64,000 nt of DNA from Rhodocyclales bacterium (GCA_016235805.1 JACRIY010000006.1:1-64000), one strand, 5' to 3'; shown: positions 8,339-17,648, counted from the first letter of the stretch. Notes: a model not told the origin generated them from the sequence alone. A program made the numbers and translations.

Positions 8339-9469
8339 ATGGCATTGGAATGGCTACGCAGGGAAAACGAGCTTAAGGATCACCAGCTGATCGACAACAG
8401 CCACTTCGGTGGCGATGCGCCGACCGTGATCTACGAAGAGCGTCCGGTGCTGGACGACAAGGGCGCCGCCGTGGCTGGCCTGTATTCGGCCTGGATCTGG
8501 CTCAACAACCCGACCCAGTACAACTCCTATACCACCGACATGGTCAAGGGCGTCATCGCCGGCATGCAGCGCGCTTCCAGCGACCGCAAGATCGTCGCCG
8601 TGGTGTTCACCGCGGTGGGCGACAAGGCTTTCTGCACCGGCGGCAACACCGCCGAGTACGCGTCCTACTACTCCAAGCGCCCCAACGAGTACGGCGAGTA
8701 CATGGATCTGTTCAACGCCATGGTCGATGGCATCCTAAACTGCAAGAAGCCGGTAATCAGCCGCGTCAACGGCATGCGTGTCGCGGGCGGCCAGGAAATC
8801 GGCATGGCCACCGACATCACGGTGACCTCCGACCTCGCCGTGTTCGGCCAGGCTGGCCCCAAGCACGGCTCGGCGCCGGTCGGCGGTTCGACCGACTTCC
8901 TGCCCTGGTTCCTGTCGATGGAAGACGCGATGTACAACTGCATCTCCTGCGAGACCTGGAGCGCCTACAAGATGAAGTCCAAGGGCCTGGTCACCAAGGC
9001 GGTGCCGGTGCTGAAGAAGGACGGACAGTGGGTCCGCAATCCGCTGGTGCGCACCGATACCTTCGTCGACGACGGCGAGATCGTCTATGGCGAGCCCATC
9101 GCCGCCGACAAGGTCGCTGCCGCCAAGGCGCTGATGGCCGAGTGCAAGACCGATTTCGAGCTGCTCGACGCCGAGGTCAATCGCCTGGTGTGGAAGTTTG
9201 CCAACCTGTTCCCCAACTGCCTGATCAACTCGATCGACGGCATTCGTGGCAAGAAGAAGTTCTTCTGGGACCAGATGAAGCTGCCGAACCGTCATTGGCT
9301 CGCCGCCAACATGAACCACGAAGCATGGCTGGGCTTCAATGCCTTCGACGCGAAGAAGCCGACCGGCAAGGACGTCATCGACTTCATCAAGTTCCGCCAA
9401 CTGGTGGCCGAAGGCGCCCTGTTCGACGACAAGTTCGCCGAGCAGGTGCTGGCCAAGCCGAAGGGCTGA
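8339..9469 (+). CDS. oah: 6-oxocyclohex-1-ene-1-carbonyl-CoA hydrolase (BzdY/Oah)
   Basis: Crotonase-superfamily ring-opening hydrolase, 376 residues, which hydrates and cleaves the alicyclic ring to give 3-hydroxypimelyl-CoA. Recognisable family segments are FCTGGNTAEYASYYSKRPNEY, NGMRVAGGQEIGMATDIT and HGSAPVGGSTDFLPW, and the length is typical of Oah, longer than ordinary crotonases. The leader before the ATG repeats 17 nt found before dch. A 125-bp gap with an inverted repeat follows before the SDR gene. Confidence 0.92.
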   Translation: MALEWLRRENELKDHQLIDNSHFGGDAPTVIYEERPVLDDKGAAVAGLYSAWIWLNNPTQYNSYTTDMVKGVIAGMQRASSDRKIVAVVFTAVGDKAFCTGGNTAEYASYYSKRPNEYGEYMDLFNAMVDGILNCKKPVISRVNGMRVAGGQEIGMATDITVTSDLAVFGQAGPKHGSAPVGGSTDFLPWFLSMEDAMYNCISCETWSAYKMKSKGLVTKAVPVLKKDGQWVRNPLVRTDTFVDDGEIVYGEPIAADKVAAAKALMAECKTDFELLDAEVNRLVWKFANLFPNCLINSIDGIRGKKKFFWDQMKLPNRHWLAANMNHEAWLGFNAFDAKKPTGKDVIDFIKFRQLVAEGALFDDKFAEQVLAKPKG

Positions 9470-9480
9470 AAACAGAAAGC

Positions 9481-9562
9481 AGCCGCAGAGGACACGGAGT
9501 TTGCAGAGAGAACCATACCGCAGGTTTTGCATTTCTCTGTGTCCTCTGTGATCTCTGTGGCT
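9481..9562. repeat. Imperfect inverted repeat between oah and SDR gene
   Basis: The left arm (9481-9510, beginning agccgcagaggacacggag) and the right arm (9535-9562, ctctgtgtcctctgtg then atctctgtggct) are imperfect reverse complements separated by about 24 nt, able to form a long hairpin. The cagaggacacagag-type wording resembles repetitive intergenic elements seen in many proteobacteria. It may act as a processing or attenuation site in the operon; there is no T-run after it. Confidence 0.6.
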
Positions 9563-9594
9563 AAATGGGTTTTTTCTTGAATCGAGACGAAGAT

Positions 9595-10341
9595 ATGCAA
9601 CTTAAGGACAGAGTCGCGATTGTCACCGGCGCCGGGCAGGGCATCGGCGCCTGTGTCGCCGTCGCCTACGCCCGCGAGGGTGCCAAGGTCGCGGTGGTCG
9701 ACATGAACGGCGAGGCGGCCGACAAGGTTGCTGCCGCAATAGTCGGCGCTGGCGGTACGGCGATCGGCGTCGCCTGCGACGTGTCGAATCGCGAGCAGGT
9801 CGAGGCCATGGCGGCGAAGGTCAATGCCGCCTGGGGCCGCATCGACATCCTGGTGAACAACGCCGGCATCACGCGCACCGCGATGCTGCACAAGATGACG
9901 CCGGAGCAGTGGAACCAGGTGGTCGGCGTCCATCTCACCGGCGCCTTCAACTGCCTGCAGGCGGTGGTCGGCGGCATGATCGAGCGCAAGTACGGGCGGA
10001 TCATCTACGTCACCTCGGCGGCCGGCGTGCTCGGCACCATCGGCCAGATCAACTACAGCGCCGCCAAGGCCGGCATCCTCGGCATGACCAAGAGCACGGC
10101 GAAGGAACTGGCGCGCTACAACATCACCGCCAATGCCATCGCTCCGGGCGCGGCGACGCCGATGACCGAAGTAATCCGCACCGACGAGAAGTTCAAGGAC
10201 AAGTACCTCGACCGCATTCCCCTGGGTCGCTGGGCGGAACCGGAGGAGATCGCGCCGGTGTTCCTGTTCTTCGCCTCTGATGCTTCGGCTTACGTAACCG
10301 GACAGATACTCGCCGCCGACGGCGGCATGACAATTCACTGA
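9595..10341 (+). CDS. bzdZ: SDR-family 3-hydroxyacyl-CoA dehydrogenase (BzdZ-like)
   Basis: Classical short-chain dehydrogenase/reductase, 248 residues from the ATG at 9595. Cofactor motif [12 protein letters not shown] (residues 12-23), NNAG at about 87-90, catalytic Ser in VTSAAGVLG near 138 and the Y-x3-K pair in [12 protein letters not shown] near 152-156. In bzd operons this position is taken by BzdZ, thought to oxidise 3-hydroxypimelyl-CoA in the beta-oxidation that follows ring opening; a FabG-like role is the alternative. An in-frame start at 9565 would add ten residues but lies in the inverted-repeat region with no ribosome site. The gene carries copy 2 of the dispersed repeat. Confidence 0.82.
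   Translation: MQLKDRVAIVTGAGQGIGACVAVAYAREGAKVAVVDMNGEAADKVAAAIVGAGGTAIGVACDVSNREQVEAMAAKVNAAWGRIDILVNNAGITRTAMLHKMTPEQWNQVVGVHLTGAFNCLQAVVGGMIERKYGRIIYVTSAAGVLGTIGQINYSAAKAGILGMTKSTAKELARYNITANAIAPGAATPMTEVIRTDEKFKDKYLDRIPLGRWAEPEEIAPVFLFFASDASAYVTGQILAADGGMTIH
9738..9762 (+). repeat. Dispersed AGTCGGCGCTG repeat, copy 2 (in CDS)
   Basis: Within the SDR gene; reads AATAGTCGGCGCTGG then CGGTACGGCG, encoding A-I-V-G-A-G-G-T-A. The core 11-mer is exact and the ACGGC block is conserved at the family spacing. SDR proteins have variable sequence here, so some of the match could come from coding constraint. Confidence 0.6.
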
Positions 10342-10351
10342 AGGAACTTAC

Positions 10352-11533
10352 ATGAGCAGCCAACCGAGATTCAACTGGGAAGACCCGCTGTTGCTGGACC
10401 AGCAGCTGACGGAAGACGAGCGCATGGTGCGCGATACGGCGGCTGCCTATGCCCAGGGCAAACTGGCTCCGCGCGTGCTGGAAGCCTTCCGCAACGAGAA
10501 GACCGATCCGGCCATCTTCCGCGAGATGGGCGAGATGGGCCTGCTCGGCACGACGATTCCCGAGGAATACGGCGGCGCCGGCATGAACTACGTCTGCTAC
10601 GGCCTTGCCGCGCGCGAGATCGAGCGCGTCGATTCCGGCTATCGTTCCATGATGAGCGTGCAAAGCTCGCTGGTCATGGTGCCGATCTACGAGTTCGGCA
10701 ACGAGGCGACCAAGCGCAAGTACCTGCCCAAGCTCGCCACCGGCGAACTGATCGGCTGCTTCGGCCTGACCGAACCCAACCACGGCTCCGACCCCGGCAG
10801 CATGGTCACCCGCGCCCGCGCGGTCGACGGCGGCTACAGCATTTCCGGTTCCAAGATGTGGATCACTAACAGCCCGATCGCCGACGTCTTCGTCGTCTGG
10901 GCCAAGGACGACGGCGGCCAGATTCGCGGCTTCGTGCTGGAGAAGGGCTGGAAGGGCCTCTCCGCGCCAGCGATCCACGGCAAGGTCGGCCTGCGCGCCT
11001 CGATCACCGGCGAGATCGTCATGGACGAGGTGTTCTGCCCCGAGGAAAACGCCTTCCCCGACGTGCGCGGACTCAAGGGCCCGTTCACCTGCCTCAACTC
11101 CGCCCGCTACGGCATCGCCTGGGGCGCGCTGGGCGCCGCCGAGTTCTGCTGGCACACAGCCCGCCAATACACGCTGGACCGCAAGCAGTTCGGCCGGCCG
11201 CTCGCAGCCAACCAGCTGGTGCAGTTGAAGCTGGCCAACATGCAGACCGAGATCACCATGGCGCTGCAGGGCTGCCTGCGCCTCGGCCGCATGAAGGACG
11301 AAGGCACGGCGGCGGTCGAGATCACCTCGATCATGAAGCGCAATTCCTGCGGCAAGTCGCTCGACATCGCCCGCGTGGCGCGCGACATGCTCGGCGGCAA
11401 CGGAATTTCCGACGAGTTCGGCGTGATCCGCCATGTCGTTAACCTCGAAGTGGTGAATACTTACGAAGGTACGCACGACGTCCATGCGCTGATCCTCGGT
11501 CGGGCGCAGACGGGGATACAGGCATTCAGCTGA
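10352..11533 (+). CDS. gcdH: Glutaryl-CoA dehydrogenase (decarboxylating)
   Basis: Acyl-CoA dehydrogenase family flavoprotein, 393 residues, converting glutaryl-CoA to crotonyl-CoA and CO2, the step after beta-oxidation of pimelyl-CoA intermediates. The catalytic Glu372 lies in [16 protein letters not shown], the hallmark C-terminal region of Gcd[18 protein letters not shown] (substrate/FAD region) and [15 protein letters not shown] are also typical. Located 10 bp after the SDR gene, it completes the route from benzoyl-CoA to central metabolism. Confidence 0.93.
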   Translation: MSSQPRFNWEDPLLLDQQLTEDERMVRDTAAAYAQGKLAPRVLEAFRNEKTDPAIFREMGEMGLLGTTIPEEYGGAGMNYVCYGLAAREIERVDSGYRSMMSVQSSLVMVPIYEFGNEATKRKYLPKLATGELIGCFGLTEPNHGSDPGSMVTRARAVDGGYSISGSKMWITNSPIADVFVVWAKDDGGQIRGFVLEKGWKGLSAPAIHGKVGLRASITGEIVMDEVFCPEENAFPDVRGLKGPFTCLNSARYGIAWGALGAAEFCWHTARQYTLDRKQFGRPLAANQLVQLKLANMQTEITMALQGCLRLGRMKDEGTAAVEITSIMKRNSCGKSLDIARVARDMLGGNGISDEFGVIRHVVNLEVVNTYEGTHDVHALILGRAQTGIQAFS

Positions 11534-11613
11534 GCATCCCGCCGAGGATGCGCAGGATGCGGCAACACGTATTACGATAAGCCAGCCGCCACGGAGCGGA
11601 GGAGGAGAGAGTC

Positions 11614-13194
11614 ATGGCAGAACTGAGCACAGCCGACCACCGTTCGTCACCGCCGCGGGTCAGCATTCCGCGGCAGTACAACGCGGCCTGGGACCTGATC
11701 CAGCGCAACCTGCAGGCGGGCAGGGCGGCGAAACCCGCCTTCATCGACGACCAGGGCAGCTACACCTACGGCGACGTCGCCGAACGGGTAAACCGCTTCG
11801 GCAACGTTCTGGCAGGTCTCGGCATGCAGCAGGAAGAGCGGGTCATGCTCTGCCTGCTCGACACCATCGATTTCCCGACGGCCTTCCTAGGCAGCATCCA
11901 GGCCGGCATCGTGCCTATCGCCGCCAACACGCTGCTGACGGCGAAGGATTACGACTTCATGCTCGGCGACTCCCGCGCACGCACCCTGGTGGTGTCGGAG
12001 GCGTTGTGGCCGGCCTTCGAGGGCATCGTCGGCAAGCACCCGACGCTGAAGAACATCATCGTCTCGGGCAAGGACGGCAAGGGCCGCTTGTTGATGAGCG
12101 AACTGATGGCCAAAGCCGACAGCAAGTTCGAACCCGCCGACACGACCTGCGACGACTTCTGCTTCTGGCTGTATTCCTCCGGGTCGACGGGCGCACCCAA
12201 GGGCACGGTGCATCTGCATTCCCATCTGATTCAGACCTCCGAGTTGTATGGTGTCGGCGTGCTCGGCATCCAGGAAAGCGACCTGGTGTTTTCTGCCGCC
12301 AAGTTGTTCTTCGCCTATGGTCTGGGCAACGGCCTGACGTTCCCGATGGCGGTGGGCGCCACCGCGGTGTTGATGGGCGAGAGACCGACGCCGCAGGCGG
12401 TGTTCCAGCGCCTGCGCAACCATAACCCGACCATTTTCTACGGCGTGCCCACCCTCTACGCCGCGCTTCTGGCCAGCCCGGAGATGCCGAAGCGCGGTGA
12501 GTTGTCGAGGCTGCGCGTGTGCACCTCGGCCGGTGAGGCGCTCCCCGCCGACATCGGCAAGCGCTGGACGGAAACGCTGGGCGTGGAGATTCTCGACGGC
12601 ATCGGCTCGACCGAAATGCTGCACATCTTCCTATCCAACCGTGCCGGCGAAGTGCGCTACGGCACCACCGGCAAGCCGGTGCCCGGTTACGAAGTGCGCC
12701 TGATCGGGGAGGACGGCAACGAGGTTGGCAAGGGCGAAATCGGCGAACTGCAGATCAAGGGCCCGAGCGCCGCGGCGCTGTACTGGAACAACCGTGAAAA
12801 GTCTCGCCACACCTTCATGGGCGACTGGACCCGCAGCGGCGACAAGTACATCGAGATCGATGGTGGCTATTACCAGTATTGCGGCCGTTCCGACGACATG
12901 CTCAAGGTCTCGGGCATCTACGTCTCTCCCTTCGAGGTCGAGGCGGCGCTGATGACACATCCCGACATCCTCGAAGCCGCCGTGGTGGCTCATGCCGACA
13001 CCGATGAGCTGATCAAGCCCAAAGCCTACGTCGTGCTCAAGCAGGGCATCCATGGGTCGGACGCGATGAAGGAAGCGCTGAAGCTTCATGTCAAGGAAAA
13101 GCTGGCGCCCTACAAGTACCCGCGCTGGATCGAGTTCGTCGCCGAACTGCCGAAGACGGCCACCGGAAAGATCCAGCGCTTCAAGCTACGCTAA
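11614..13194 (+). CDS. bzdA: Benzoate-CoA ligase
   Basis: AMP-forming acyl-CoA synthetase, 526 residues, activating benzoate to benzoyl-CoA with ATP and CoA, the entry step of the pathway. Adenylation motifs: P-loop YSSGSTGAPKGTVHLHSH (about 188), GIGSTEMLHIFLSNR (about 329), GDKYIEIDGGYYQYCGRSDDMLKVSG (about 410-430) and the C-terminal catalytic Lys in TATGKIQRFKLR. It is of the BclA/BadA subgroup. An 80-bp gap with a strong ribosome site (ggaggaggagag) separates it from gcdH; the position at the end of the catabolic block matches bzdA. Confidence 0.92.
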   Translation: MAELSTADHRSSPPRVSIPRQYNAAWDLIQRNLQAGRAAKPAFIDDQGSYTYGDVAERVNRFGNVLAGLGMQQEERVMLCLLDTIDFPTAFLGSIQAGIVPIAANTLLTAKDYDFMLGDSRARTLVVSEALWPAFEGIVGKHPTLKNIIVSGKDGKGRLLMSELMAKADSKFEPADTTCDDFCFWLYSSGSTGAPKGTVHLHSHLIQTSELYGVGVLGIQESDLVFSAAKLFFAYGLGNGLTFPMAVGATAVLMGERPTPQAVFQRLRNHNPTIFYGVPTLYAALLASPEMPKRGELSRLRVCTSAGEALPADIGKRWTETLGVEILDGIGSTEMLHIFLSNRAGEVRYGTTGKPVPGYEVRLIGEDGNEVGKGEIGELQIKGPSAAALYWNNREKSRHTFMGDWTRSGDKYIEIDGGYYQYCGRSDDMLKVSGIYVSPFEVEAALMTHPDILEAAVVAHADTDELIKPKAYVVLKQGIHGSDAMKEALKLHVKEKLAPYKYPRWIEFVAELPKTATGKIQRFKLR

Positions 13195-13207
13195 GGGGCT
13201 GGAGCCC

Positions 13208-13891
13208 ATGCGCGTCCTGATCATCGAGGACGACCTCGACATTGCCGGCAACCTCTACGAGTTCCTCGAGGGCCGCGGCAATGTCGTCGATCTGGCGCGC
13301 GACGGAGTTACCGGCATGCATCTGGCCGTGGCCGGGGATTTCGATGCCATCGTGCTCGACCTCGGGCTGCCTGGCGTCGATGGGCTTTGCCTTTGCCGCA
13401 AGCTGCGGGGCGAGGCGAAGCAGGACGTGCCCATCCTGATCCTCACCGCGCGCGACCTGCTCGACGACAAGCTGGCGGCCTTCGAGAGCGGCGCCGATGA
13501 CTATCTGGTCAAGCCCTTCGCCCTGCGCGAGGTCGAGGCGCGGCTCAACGCTCTGGTGGCCCGGCGCCGCGGTCGCGTGGTGAACCGGAAGCTGCGCTAC
13601 GAAGCGATCGAATACGACGCCGACAAACTGGCGGTGACGGTGGACGGGCGTTCGGTGCATCTGTCGCGCAAGTGCCTGCTTCTCCTGGAGCTGCTGATCG
13701 CCGCCCCGCATCGCGTGTTCACCCGCGCCGAGCTGGAGCGCGAGCTGTGGGGCGACGAGCACCCGCAAAGCGACTCCCTGCGCAGCCACATGCACCTGCT
13801 GCGCCGCGCCCTGACCGATACGCGCGGCCACGCGCCGATCGAGACCGTGCACGGCGTCGGCTATCGATTCGCCGTGAACGACCAGCGCTGA
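13208..13891 (+). CDS. OmpR-family response regulator
   Basis: A 227-residue two-domain response regulator. Receiver domain (1-120) with acidic pair EDD at 8-10, phospho-acceptor Asp51 (IVLDLGLPG), Thr in LTARD near 80 and Lys in LVKPFALRE near 103; winged-helix DNA-binding domain (about 128-225) ending HMHLLRRALTD...HGVGYRF. It starts 13 bp after the ligase gene and 6 bp before its kinase, so it may be cotranscribed with the benzoate genes. Direct repeats at 15236-15276, before the importer, are spaced as expected for an OmpR/PhoB-type tandem site. Confidence 0.9.
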   Translation: MRVLIIEDDLDIAGNLYEFLEGRGNVVDLARDGVTGMHLAVAGDFDAIVLDLGLPGVDGLCLCRKLRGEAKQDVPILILTARDLLDDKLAAFESGADDYLVKPFALREVEARLNALVARRRGRVVNRKLRYEAIEYDADKLAVTVDGRSVHLSRKCLLLLELLIAAPHRVFTRAELERELWGDEHPQSDSLRSHMHLLRRALTDTRGHAPIETVHGVGYRFAVNDQR

Positions 13892-13897
13892 GCGCGC

Positions 13898-15241
13898 ATG
13901 TCCCGCAATCTCCGCCACAGCCTGCGCCTCAAGCTGGCGCTGAGCTTCGCCCTGGCGGGCCTGGTGCTGGTGCTGGTCCATGCCGTTGCCATCCACCAGC
14001 TCAACCGCCAGCAGGAGGCGCAGCTGATCGACCAGATCGTTTCCGACGAAATGGAAGGGCTGCTCGAACAATACGAGCGCCAGGGGCGCCTCGACGGGCC
14101 GCCCTACCGCGCTCTTCAGCGCTACCAGGTGAGGCCCGACACCGAGGCGCTGTCGCTGCGCAAGTGGTTCCGTGCCAGCTGGCTGGTGCAGGGCTTCGTC
14201 GCCCGTGACGACGCCGAGCGCGGGCAACTGCCGGTCGAACTGCGCGGCCTGGAGCCCGGCTTCCACGATGTCGGGCAGGGGGCCGACCGCTATCGCGTGG
14301 AAGTTCGCGAGATCGGCAGCATTGCCTTCGTCGTCGCCTATTCTGTTTCGCTGCACGAAGAGCGCGGACAGCACTTCACGCGGGCCCTGGCGCTCAGCGC
14401 GGTGATCACCATCCTGGTCACGGTGCTGGTTGGCCTTTGGCTCTCAGGGCGCCTGACGCACCAGATCGTCGACCTCGCGCATCGCGTGCGCCAGCTCGAC
14501 GGCAAGCACGCCAGCGAGCCGCTGGAAGGCCATTATCCGGAGCGCGAGGTCGCCGAACTGGCGGCGGCCTTCGACGGTTACCACGAGCGCACGGTGCGCC
14601 TGCTGGAACGCGAGCGCGCCTTCACCGCCGACGTCAGCCACGAACTGCGCACGCCGTTGACGGCGATCCAGACCACCTGCGAACTGATGCTCGACGACGC
14701 CGACCTGTCGCCGAAGGCGCGCAGCCGCGTCGACAAGATCTCCGGCGCCACGACGCGGCTCGCCGAGCTGGTGAATGCCTTTCTGCTGATGGCGCGCGAA
14801 GAAGCCGATGGCATCAGCGGCGAGGTCGACCTGCGCGAATGCATCATCGAGGCGGCCGATAGCGTGCGCGAGCGCGCCGAGGCCAAGGGCCTGACGCTGC
14901 AGGTGGAGTTCGGCGAGGCGGTGCGGCTGCGCGCGCCGCGGCGTGCGCTGCAGGTGGTGCTGTCGAACCTGCTGGCGAATGCGGTGAGCTATACCGAGCG
15001 CGGCTCGGTGACCCTCAGCAACCGCGGCGGCATCGTGGAGATCACCGATACCGGTCCGGGCGTTGCGCGCGATCGCATCCCCGAGTTGTTCCGCCGCTTC
15101 CATCGCGGCGATGCGCGCGGCGGCGATGGCTACGGCCTCGGCTTGGCGATCGTCAAGCGCATTTGCGAGCAGGCCGGCTGGAGGATTTCAGTCGAACCGG
15201 GCGAAGCGGGCGGCACTCGGATCAATCTTGTATTGATTTGA
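13898..15241 (+). CDS. Sensor histidine kinase
   Basis: Membrane-bound kinase of 447 residues: TM1 about 8-31 (LALSFALAGLVLVLVHAVAI), a periplasmic sensor segment of about 125 residues, TM2 about 165-185 (ITILVTVLVGLWLSG), HAMP-like linker, dimerisation domain with His248 in DVSHELRTPLTAIQ, and ATPase domain with N box (LSNLLANAVSYTERG), G1 (ITDTGPGV) and G2 (GDGYGLGLAIVKRI). Partner of the preceding response regulator. The sensed ligand is unknown; next to an aromatic importer, benzoate or a related acid is a reasonable guess. Confidence 0.9.
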   Translation: MSRNLRHSLRLKLALSFALAGLVLVLVHAVAIHQLNRQQEAQLIDQIVSDEMEGLLEQYERQGRLDGPPYRALQRYQVRPDTEALSLRKWFRASWLVQGFVARDDAERGQLPVELRGLEPGFHDVGQGADRYRVEVREIGSIAFVVAYSVSLHEERGQHFTRALALSAVITILVTVLVGLWLSGRLTHQIVDLAHRVRQLDGKHASEPLEGHYPEREVAELAAAFDGYHERTVRLLERERAFTADVSHELRTPLTAIQTTCELMLDDADLSPKARSRVDKISGATTRLAELVNAFLLMAREEADGISGEVDLRECIIEAADSVRERAEAKGLTLQVEFGEAVRLRAPRRALQVVLSNLLANAVSYTERGSVTLSNRGGIVEITDTGPGVARDRIPELFRRFHRGDARGGDGYGLGLAIVKRICEQAGWRISVEPGEAGGTRINLVLI

Positions 15242-15291
15242 CGAAAATTTGACGATCCCGTGACAGGGATTTGACGTTTGCTTCCTATACT
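15236..15291 (+). promoter_or_regulatory. Candidate response-regulator boxes and -10 before importer
   Basis: Three exact ATTTGACG repeats begin at 15236, 15247 and 15269, i.e. 11 and 22 bp apart, one and two helical turns. Nine nucleotides after the last box is TATACT (15286-15291), a good -10. This is the usual layout of an OmpR/PhoB-class activator replacing the -35 element. An inverted repeat ATCCC/GGGAT (15255-15270) lies between boxes two and three. The first box overlaps the kinase stop codon. Confidence 0.6.
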
Positions 15292-15344
15292 TGACCGACG
15301 TCCGGAAAAGTACCCAAGAACCCTGTGCCATCCGCGTTTCTGGC

Positions 15345-15373
15345 TTGACGCATCGCATTTGAGATGCTGTTAT
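15345..15373 (+). promoter_or_regulatory. Candidate second sigma-70 promoter before importer
   Basis: TTGACG at 15345-15350 and TGTTAT at 15368-15373 are separated by 17 nt, about 60 bp upstream of the substrate-binding protein ATG, which has a strong ribosome site (aaggaggag). It may provide basal transcription of the importer. This is a match by eye only. Confidence 0.4.
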
Positions 15374-15435
15374 AGTCAGGCGCGTTTCGCATTGGCCGGA
15401 CGACAGGCCGCACATATAACCAAGGAGGAGCAACA

Positions 15436-16644
15436 ATGAGCCAGAACGACAAGGATATCTTTGCCCGTCGCGAATTCCTGAAGGGATCGGCGGCGATCGC
15501 CGGTGCCACCGCGGTAGGTACGCTGCTGCCGTCGGCGATGGCCCTGGCGCAGCAGGGCAAGCTCAAGGTGGGCCTGATGCTGCCCTACACCGGCACCTTC
15601 GCCCAACTCGGCGTCGCCATCACCAACGGCTTCAAGCTGGCGGTCGACGAGCGCGGCGGCAAGCTCGCCGGGCGCGAGATCGAATTCATCACCGTGGATG
15701 ACGAATCCAACCCGGCCAAGGCGCCGGAAAACGTGAACAAGCTGGTACAGCGCGACAAGGTCGATGTGGTCATCGGCACCGTGCATTCCGGCGTGGTGAT
15801 GGGCATGGCCAAGGTACTCAAGGAATCCGGTACGCTGTGGATCAACCCCAACGGCGGTGCCGGCGCCATGACCGGTGCCGCCTGCGCCCCCAACTTCTTC
15901 CGCACCTCCTTCTCCAACTGGCAGACCACGCATGCCCTGGGCAAGGTGCTCAAGGCCAAGGGCCACAAGACTGCCGTCTTCATCACCTGGAAGTACGCCG
16001 CGGGCGAGGAGATGATGGAAGGCTTCAAGGAAGGCTTCGAGAAGGAAGGCGGCAAGCTGGTCAAGGAGCTGTACACGCCCTTCCCGCAGGTCGAGTTCCA
16101 GGCCCTGCTGACCGAGATCGCCAGCATCAAGCCGGACGCCGTGGTGGCCTTCTTCGCCGGCGGCGGTGCCGCCAAGTTCCTCAAGGACTACCAGGCCGCC
16201 GGCCTCAAGGGCAAGATCCCGCTGTATGGCTCGGGCTTCCTCACCGACGGCGTGCTCGATGCCGTGGGCGATGCCGCCGAGGGCGTCGAGACCACGCTGC
16301 ACTATGCCGACGGCCTCGACACCAAGAAGGACAAGGCCTTCCGCCTGGCCTACGCCAAGACCTTCAAGCTGCAGCCCGACGTCTATGCGGTGCAGGGCTA
16401 CGACGCCGGCCAGTTGCTGGCGGCCGGCCTCGAAGCCGTCAAGGGCAACGTCGCCGACAAGGTCGGCGTGATCAAGGGCATGGAAGCCGCGAAGATCGAC
16501 AGTCCGCGCGGCCAATGGACGCTCTCCAAGGCTCACAACCCGGTGCAGGACATGTACCTGCGCAAGGTGGTTGGCAAGGAGAACAAGTCGCAAGGCGTGG
16601 CCTGGAAGGCGCTGGCCGATCCGGCACGGGGCTGCAAGGCCTGA
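15436..16644 (+). CDS. ABC transporter substrate-binding protein (Liv family, aromatic acid)
   Basis: Periplasmic type-1 binding protein of the branched-chain-amino-acid family, 402 residues. N-terminal signal with twin-arginine-like wording (ARREFLKGSAAIAGATAVGTLLPSAMALAQ; written here in part) and cleavage near residue 38, then KVGLMLPYTGTFAQLG, the usual start of the mature domain. In benzoate-degrading Rhodocyclales such importers adjoin bzd genes and are thought to take up benzoate or related acids; the substrate cannot be read from sequence. Downstream is an intrinsic terminator that should raise its expression relative to the permeases. Confidence 0.86.
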   Translation: MSQNDKDIFARREFLKGSAAIAGATAVGTLLPSAMALAQQGKLKVGLMLPYTGTFAQLGVAITNGFKLAVDERGGKLAGREIEFITVDDESNPAKAPENVNKLVQRDKVDVVIGTVHSGVVMGMAKVLKESGTLWINPNGGAGAMTGAACAPNFFRTSFSNWQTTHALGKVLKAKGHKTAVFITWKYAAGEEMMEGFKEGFEKEGGKLVKELYTPFPQVEFQALLTEIASIKPDAVVAFFAGGGAAKFLKDYQAAGLKGKIPLYGSGFLTDGVLDAVGDAAEGVETTLHYADGLDTKKDKAFRLAYAKTFKLQPDVYAVQGYDAGQLLAAGLEAVKGNVADKVGVIKGMEAAKIDSPRGQWTLSKAHNPVQDMYLRKVVGKENKSQGVAWKALADPARGCKA

Positions 16645-16662
16645 CCCCGGTTTCGGGAACAG

Positions 16663-16690
16663 GGGCGGTAGGCGACTACCGCCCTTTTCT
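16663..16690 (+). terminator. Intrinsic terminator/attenuator after binding-protein gene
   Basis: A perfect 8-bp stem GGGCGGTA/TACCGCCC (16663-16670 and 16677-16684, loop ggcgac) is followed by TTTTCTT. It lies between the substrate-binding protein and the permease gene, a usual arrangement for over-expression of the binding protein. Confidence 0.82.
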
Positions 16691-16741
16691 TGTCGCCAGT
16701 TTGTCCGCGGGGGCCATCCCGCGCCTTCTTTCGAAATCCTT

Positions 16742-16765
16742 CGCCGTATCGCCAGCGCCGACTTT
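16742..16765 (-). repeat. Dispersed AGTCGGCGCTG repeat, copy 3
   Basis: Intergenic copy in the gap before the livH-like gene, 17 nt upstream of its ATG, read on the minus strand: AAAGTCGGCGCTGG then CGATACGGCG. It extends on the 5' side as TTCAA, shared with copy 9. Confidence 0.8.
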
Positions 16766-16781
16766 TTGAACCCTGCATCCC

Positions 16782-17648
16782 ATGGATTTAGCCTTCTTCC
16801 TCATCCAGTTGCTCAACGGCCTGCAATACGGCCTGTTGCTGTTCCTGGTGTCCAGCGGCCTGACGCTGGTGTTCGGCATCATGGGCATCATCAACCTGGC
16901 GCACGGCAGCTTCTACATGGTCGGCGCCTACCTCGCATGGTCGCTGGCGAGCATGACCGGCAACCTCGCCACCGCGATCCTGCTGGCGATCCCGCTGACC
17001 GTGGTCCTCGGCATGGCGCTGGAACGCCTGCTGTTCCGCCATCTCTACTCGCGCGACCACCTCTATCAGGTGCTGCTGACCTACGGCCTGATCCTGGTCT
17101 TCGAGGAGCTGCGCAGCCTGATCTGGGGTGACGACGTGCATGGCGTCGCGGTTCCCGCGCTGCTCAATGCCTCGATTCCGCTGACCGAGAACCTCTCCTA
17201 CCCGGTCTATCGGCTGGCGATCTCCGGCGTCTGCCTGCTGCTGGCGCTGGCCCTGTATTTCCTGATCCAGAAAACGCGACTGGGCATGATGATCCGCGCC
17301 GGCGCCAGCAACCGCGACATGGTGCAGTCGCTCGGCATCGACATCAAGCTGATCTACACGCTGGTGTTTGCGCTGGGGGTTGCCCTGGCAGCCTTCGCCG
17401 GGATGATCAACGCGCCGCTGTCTTCGGTGACGCCGAACATGGGCAGCCACGTGCTGATCATCTGCTTCGTGGTCGTGGTCATTGGCGGCATCGGTTCGGT
17501 CAAGGGCGCGATGGCGGCATCATTGATGATCGGCCTGGCGGAAACCTTCGGCCAGGTGCTGGTTCCCGAGGTCGCGGGCATGATCGTCTATGTGCTGATG
17601 GCCATCGTGCTGGTGTGGCGGCCGGAAGGCCTGTTCGGGCGCAAGTGA
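16782..17648 (+). CDS. ABC transporter permease, LivH type
   Basis: Integral membrane permease of 288 residues with about eight hydrophobic segments; typical LivH start (DLAFFLIQLLNGLQYGLLLFL) and the conserved INLAHGSFYMVGAYLAW motif near residue 37. It forms the inner-membrane channel with the next gene product. It follows a 137-bp gap containing a terminator hairpin and a dispersed repeat, and overlaps livM by one nucleotide. Confidence 0.88.
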   Translation: MDLAFFLIQLLNGLQYGLLLFLVSSGLTLVFGIMGIINLAHGSFYMVGAYLAWSLASMTGNLATAILLAIPLTVVLGMALERLLFRHLYSRDHLYQVLLTYGLILVFEELRSLIWGDDVHGVAVPALLNASIPLTENLSYPVYRLAISGVCLLLALALYFLIQKTRLGMMIRAGASNRDMVQSLGIDIKLIYTLVFALGVALAAFAGMINAPLSSVTPNMGSHVLIICFVVVVIGGIGSVKGAMAASLMIGLAETFGQVLVPEVAGMIVYVLMAIVLVWRPEGLFGRK

